From DATLBY01 sp035526665 (GTDB lineage: Bacteria > Acidobacteriota > Terriglobia > Bryobacterales > Bryobacteraceae): a DNA stretch of 18,031 nucleotides. The notes beneath the pieces are model-generated. The model ran no database searches, was not told the DNA's origin, and saw nothing but the letters and a program-made list of their open reading frames with translations. This document shows, one piece after another, positions 15,103 to 18,031 of the stretch (position 1 is its first letter; every line of letters starts with the position of its first letter). The position numbers and the translations under genes were made by a program. The stretch spans positions 1 through 18,031 of the forward strand of contig DATLBY010000071.1 of NCBI GenBank assembly GCA_035526665.1, read 5' to 3'.

Positions 15103-15356
15103 CTGCTGAGTTGGGTTCGTTCTGAAAATAAACGACGTGTACCTTCAACACTGTATTCTGACTGGCCGCGCCGTCATTTACATCTGACGCGAGCGAACTC
15201 ACCGCTTATGCTTTTTCGCCCAAATTCCTCATCTGCCGCCGATCCCGCGAATAGCGGAGGCATACAATTGAGTTATGCCGCGGAGCTGCTTAGGGAGCAT
15301 TTCTTTTCCCTGCGCCGGAAGCTAGAGCTTACTTTAGACATATTCTTGGAGACGAA
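15103..15356. other. Intergenic spacer with weak inverted repeats
   Basis: These 254 bases between the hybrid kinase and the coiled-coil gene contain no RNA gene I can recognise. Two short inverted repeats are visible: TCGTT/AACGA (15117-15121 and 15131-15135) and CGTCA/TGACG (15172-15176 and 15185-15189). Neither is followed by a T-tract. The right half holds a candidate small ORF that is described separately. Confidence 0.5.
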
Positions 15357-15360
15357 ATGA
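15208..15360 (+). CDS. Candidate 50-codon small ORF coupled to the coiled-coil gene
   Basis: ATG 15208 opens an uninterrupted 50-codon frame whose TGA overlaps the next ATG as ATGA (15357-15360). An in-frame TTG at 15268 has a good GGAGG seven bases upstream and would give a 30-residue protein. The C-terminal 28 or so residues (SYAAELLREHFFSLRRKLEL onward) look like one amphipathic basic helix; the first 20 are Ser/Ala/Pro-rich with no pattern. I recognise no family. Reasons to take it seriously are the internal RBS and the exact stop-start overlap. Reasons for doubt are its length and the absence of any recognised motif. If the 30-residue form is the real product, the ATG is incidental. Confidence 0.35.
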   Translation: MLFRPNSSSAADPANSGGIQLSYAAELLREHFFSLRRKLELTLDIFLETK

Positions 15361-15560
15361 CTATTGACGAACGGCTCGAGCGCCTAACTGAACGTCACGA
15401 AGCGCTCACGCAATCGGTCGAGCTCATGCAGCACAACCTAGAGGCCGGCTTTACCAGCCTTACCGGGAAAATGGACAAGCTGGTGGGCGTCTTGGAGAAA
15501 CTGGCGGCCCTTGCAGAGAATCACGAGCGGCGGATCACGCGGCTGGAAGGTCCAGCATAA
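15357..15560 (+). CDS. Small coiled-coil protein of unknown function
   Basis: A 67-residue, highly charged protein that is almost entirely one predicted coiled coil. Hydrophobic residues sit in near-perfect a/d positions: 3, 7, 10, (14), 17, 21, 24, 28, then a one-residue phase slip around G31-F32, and 32, 35, 39, 42, 46, 49, 53, (56), 60, 63. There is no signal peptide, membrane segment or cysteine, so a cytosolic oligomer is likely. GGAGA lies six bases before the ATG. I recall similar short MTIDERLERLTERHEAL-type proteins as common hypothetical proteins in Acidobacteria, with no assigned role. The upstream candidate ORF overlaps its start. It could be a stand-alone oligomerisation module or a partner for a larger protein; sequence alone does not tell. 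Confidence 0.75.
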   Translation: MTIDERLERLTERHEALTQSVELMQHNLEAGFTSLTGKMDKLVGVLEKLAALAENHERRITRLEGPA

Positions 15561-15591
15561 AGCTCGACCGAGGCTGTAAGCACCCTTTTTT
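15561..15591 (+). terminator. Weak stem plus T-tract after the coiled-coil gene
   Basis: AGCTC-GACC-GAGGCT (15561-15576) can form a five-pair stem with one bulged G, followed ten bases later by six T (15586-15591). The distance from stem to T-tract is longer than in a standard intrinsic terminator, so the call is tentative. Confidence 0.25.
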
Positions 15592-15633
15592 CTATCGCAA
15601 CTGGTACCTTTGCGCCCCGGCCCCAATTAAGTT

Positions 15634-16572
15634 ATGTTTGGACTCATGCTAGAAACCTCCCGGCGAAGATGGCTGCGGCAAGGAACCGGTGCGCTTTGCG
15701 CTACCGCGCTGCCCGTGGAAGCTGCGGAGCCGGCGTCTCCGAAGCGCCGGATACGAATGGGGGTGTCGACCTACTCGTATTGGCATCTCAAAGGCGAGAA
15801 ATACCCGATTGAAAAGGTAATCGAGAACGCGGGCCGCCTCGGATTTGACGGCGTAGAGGTGCTGCATCGCCAGATGAGCGGCGAGTCCGTCGAATATTTA
15901 AATCAGCTGAAGCGTTCCGCATTTCGCAACGGACTCGATCTGATTCAGTTGGCTATCCACCAGGACTTTGTCTCGCCGGATCCGCAGGAACGCCGCAAAC
16001 ATATCGAGCACACCACCCGCTGTATTGAATTAGCGGCGCAGATGGGGATTCCTTCCATTCGCTTGAACTCCGGGCGCTGGAAGACGGTTCCTTCTTTTGA
16101 CGATCTGATGAAGGTCAAGGGGGATGAACCCCCGTTAAAAGGCTATACGAACGACGATGCTCTGAAATGGTGCATCGATTCGATCCGGGAATGTTTGCCC
16201 GCCGCCGAAAAGGCCGGTGTAATTCTGGATCTGGAAAACCACTGGGGATTGACCACCAGGACGGAAGCGCTGCTGCACATCTATCGTACGGTCAATTCTC
16301 CCTGGCTGGGAATCAACCTGGATATTGGAAATTTCCCCGTGGATCCGTATCCCGAGATCGAGAAGATTGCGCCCTATGCGAATATTGTGCATTTTAAGAC
16401 GTATTTCGGCGGCGGCGTCTGGTACACGCTGAATTTGGATTATCCACGGATTGCGGCTATTTTACGCAAGGCGAACTTCACGGGATACGTCTCGCTGGAG
16501 ATGGAAGGCAACGAACCACCGGAAACTGCGGTCCCCAAGAGTCTGGCACTGATGCGGCAAGCGTTCGCCTGA
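15634..16572 (+). CDS. Sugar phosphate isomerase/epimerase-like TIM-barrel protein with Tat-like signal
   Basis: A 312-residue protein of the xylose isomerase-like TIM-barrel superfamily (AP endonuclease 2 / sugar epimerase fold). The barrel begins at RIRMGVSTYSYWHLKG (39-54). Likely metal ligands are E201 (LDLENHWG), D230 (GINLDIGNF), H253 (IVHFKTYFGG) and E289 (YVSLEMEGNE), the usual E-D-H-E set. The N-terminus has TSRRRWLRQGTGAL, a twin-arginine-like motif, and a short hydrophobic stretch ending near VEAAEP, consistent with export of a folded metalloenzyme by Tat, although the hydrophobic part is short. ATG 15634 and ATG 15646 are both possible starts; neither has a strong ribosome binding site. 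The stop is two bases before the DUF2520 gene. The substrate is unknown, and a catabolic sugar or inositol role is typical of the family. Confidence 0.87.
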   Translation: MFGLMLETSRRRWLRQGTGALCATALPVEAAEPASPKRRIRMGVSTYSYWHLKGEKYPIEKVIENAGRLGFDGVEVLHRQMSGESVEYLNQLKRSAFRNGLDLIQLAIHQDFVSPDPQERRKHIEHTTRCIELAAQMGIPSIRLNSGRWKTVPSFDDLMKVKGDEPPLKGYTNDDALKWCIDSIRECLPAAEKAGVILDLENHWGLTTRTEALLHIYRTVNSPWLGINLDIGNFPVDPYPEIEKIAPYANIVHFKTYFGGGVWYTLNLDYPRIAAILRKANFTGYVSLEMEGNEPPETAVPKSLALMRQAFA

Positions 16573-16574
16573 CT

Positions 16575-17456
16575 GTGCTGACTGAAAACTCTGTTGGGAT
16601 TGCGGGAGCCGGCCGGGTGGCTCGAGCCCTGGGCAGAGCGTTGCAGGATGCCGGCCTAGCCGTCGGCTTTGTGGCGAGCCGAAGCCGGGAGCACGCCCAA
16701 GGCGCGGCGGATTTTATTGGAGGCGGCGTACAAGCCGTCGAATATGGGGATCTTCCACGGCATGCCTCCCGCTTTCTGATCGCCGTATCGGACTCGGCCA
16801 TCGAACCAGTGGCGCAAATGCTGGCGGCCGGGGGCGCTACCAGCGGATCGGCGCTGCACACTTGCGGCGCTAAGGGCGCAGATGCCCTGCAGGCTCTCAG
16901 CGATCGCGGCGTCTCCTGTGGGAGCCTCCACCCGCTCCAGACGATTCCGGACGGCCCTGAGGCGGCGCACTCACTTCGGGGCATTTCGTTTGCGTTTTCA
17001 GGTGAGGGCGCCGCGGAGCAATGGGCGCTGGAGATAGTGGAACTGCTCCATGGGCACGTTCTCCGCATTCCACCCCAGGCCCGGGTGCTGTATCACGCTG
17101 CGGCCGTGATGGCCAGCAACTACATCACTGTCCTGCTGGATTCCGCCTGTCAGTTAATGGCGGCCTCCGGGGTGGACGAGCAGGAGGCGTTGCGCGCGCT
17201 GGAACCGATCGCGCGGGCCAGTGTAGAGAATGCGGTACGTTTAGGAACAGCGAGGGCGCTGACGGGTCCCATCGTCCGGGGCGACGCAGCCACGGTCGCG
17301 GCTCACAGGAAAGCGTTATCGGACTGGAATGAAGGCGTGGGACATCTATATGAAGCAGCGGGAGGGCAGGCGTTGGAGATAGCGTGCAGGCGCGGACTGG
17401 ATAGCGGCCAGGCGGCACAGGTTGAGGCTGCCCTTCGGGGAGCGCGGAATGTCTGA
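16575..17456 (+). CDS. Rossmann-fold and DUF2520 domain protein, P5C/ketopantoate reductase-like
   Basis: A 293-residue probable NAD(P)-dependent reductase. The N-terminal Rossmann domain carries VGIAGAGRVARALGRAL (7-23, GxGxxA), then VASRS and LIAVSDSAIEPVA, and the domain junction CGSLHPLQTI (115-124). The C-terminal helical DUF2520 domain begins with YHAAAVMASNYITVLLDSA (173-191) and includes TGPIVRGDAATVAAHRKAL (230-248). The layout is that of the 6-phosphogluconate/pyrroline-5-carboxylate reductase superfamily. The start is GTG, two bases after the upstream stop, and the end overlaps panB by eight bases. In Mycobacterium, from memory, a DUF2520 gene also sits beside panC-panD. With panB next to it, a ketopantoate reductase role in pantothenate synthesis is a fair hypothesis, not a demonstrated one. 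Confidence 0.88.
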   Translation: MLTENSVGIAGAGRVARALGRALQDAGLAVGFVASRSREHAQGAADFIGGGVQAVEYGDLPRHASRFLIAVSDSAIEPVAQMLAAGGATSGSALHTCGAKGADALQALSDRGVSCGSLHPLQTIPDGPEAAHSLRGISFAFSGEGAAEQWALEIVELLHGHVLRIPPQARVLYHAAAVMASNYITVLLDSACQLMAASGVDEQEALRALEPIARASVENAVRLGTARALTGPIVRGDAATVAAHRKALSDWNEGVGHLYEAAGGQALEIACRRGLDSGQAAQVEAALRGARNV

Positions 17457-18031
17457 GCGGATAAAACCGGTTCGTGTCCCCGATCTGCTGGAGCGGAAAA
17501 AGCGCGGCGAGAAGATCGCCATGCTTACGGCGTACGATGCCACCATGGCCCGGCTGCTGGACCGCGCCGGCATCGACCTCCTGCTGGTGGGCGATTCGCT
17601 CGGCATGGTGGTCCTTGGCCTGGACACGACCTTGGGCGTCACCCTGGATATGGTGGTTCACCACACGCGCGCCGTGGCGAATGGAACCAGGCGCGCCATG
17701 GTGGTCGCGGATATGCCGTTTCTCAGCTACCAGGTAAGCGTGGAGGAAGCGGTCCGGAATGCGGGACGCCTGATGCAGGAAGGCGGGGCCGCGGCGGTAA
17801 AGATCGAAGGCGGCAAGGGAGTAGTGGACGTGGTTCGCCGGCTGGTCGATATCGGCATCCCGGTGATGGGCCACGTCGGCCTCACGCCGCAGTCGATTCA
17901 TCAACTCGGCGGGTTTCGTTCCGTCGGCCGGGTGGAGAGCGAGCGCGAGCAGGTTCTTGCTGATGCGGATGCACTGCAGGAGGCCGGAGCATTTGCTGTT
18001 GTCCTGGAATCGATTCCGGCCGAGCTGGCCA
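17449..18031 (+). CDS. panB: 3-methyl-2-oxobutanoate hydroxymethyltransferase, 5' part (cut by window end)
   Basis: Transfers a hydroxymethyl group from methylene-tetrahydrofolate to 2-oxoisovalerate to make ketopantoate, the first step of pantothenate and CoA synthesis. The 194 residues present cover most of the usual 265-280. Visible blocks are KIAMLTAYDATMARLLDRAG, LLVGDSLGMVVLG with Mg ligand D49, MVVADMPFLSY with D88, AVKIEGG with E120, GIPVMGHVGLTPQSIHQLGGF (137-156) and the catalytic-glutamate region VVLESIP (E187). The start is ATG 17449, inside the end of the DUF2520 gene, with GGGGAG six bases upstream. The frame is open to the right edge, so the C-terminus and any panC or panD neighbour are outside the window. 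Confidence 0.96.
   Translation, partial: MSERIKPVRVPDLLERKKRGEKIAMLTAYDATMARLLDRAGIDLLLVGDSLGMVVLGLDTTLGVTLDMVVHHTRAVANGTRRAMVVADMPFLSYQVSVEEAVRNAGRLMQEGGAAAVKIEGGKGVVDVVRRLVDIGIPVMGHVGLTPQSIHQLGGFRSVGRVESEREQVLADADALQEAGAFAVVLESIPAELA

Noticed and set aside
17125..17904. 259-codon minus-strand frame opposite DUF2520 and panB
   Set aside because: Spans two real plus-strand genes and their junction; His/Pro/Arg-rich product typical of shadow frames.
1..18031. CRISPR arrays, insertion sequences, phage or defence genes
   Set aside because: No regularly spaced repeats, terminal inverted repeats with a transposase, integrase, restriction or nuclease modules were seen; all long frames are explained by housekeeping or transport genes.

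Overview
The window looks like ordinary chromosomal DNA from a GC-rich soil-type bacterium, most likely an Acidobacteriota of the Solibacter/Bryobacter kind. This is an inference from family recall, not from a search. The clues are a large PIG-L-type deacetylase followed by a sodium:solute symporter, a secretin with an N-terminal TPR region and a C-terminal cohesin domain, the Rossmann/DUF2520-panB pair, a Tat-type sugar isomerase-like protein, and frequent TTG/GTG starts. I see no rRNA, tRNA, CRISPR array, insertion sequence or phage gene. Coding density is very high; the longest gap between confident genes is about 254 bases (15103-15356), and even that holds a candidate small ORF.

Left part (1-5270): the 3' end of a PIG-L family deacetylase gene is coupled to an untracked 50-codon membrane-protein gene and then to an SSS-family symporter, each junction overlapping as ATGA. 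The symporter gene runs 17 bases into the end of glgC (ADP-glucose pyrophosphorylase, minus strand). glgC is divergent from an MFS transporter gene, which overlaps by ATGA a gene for a small exported cupin-like protein.

Middle (5272-12627): smpB and pepA form a minus-strand pair. Divergent from smpB is a secretin plus two tandem type II/IV-style pseudopilins, which form a secretion or pilus sub-cluster without its ATPase and platform genes. The second pseudopilin gene overlaps the end of lysC (aspartate kinase), which is coupled to cmk (cytidylate kinase) by a GTGA overlap.

Right part (12802-18031): a cytosolic hybrid histidine kinase (REC-PAS-PAS-HisKA-HATPase-REC) stands alone. It is followed by a short spacer, a candidate 50-codon ORF and a 67-residue coiled-coil protein. 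A tight plus-strand run follows: sugar isomerase/epimerase-like protein, DUF2520 Rossmann protein, panB (truncated by the window edge).

I do not see a clearly new multi-gene system. The best leads are the two very small coupled ORFs (487-639 and 15208-15360), the TPR-secretin-cohesin protein with its twin pseudopilins, the DUF2520 protein as a possible ketopantoate reductase next to panB, and a hairpin that would occlude the smpB ribosome binding site.
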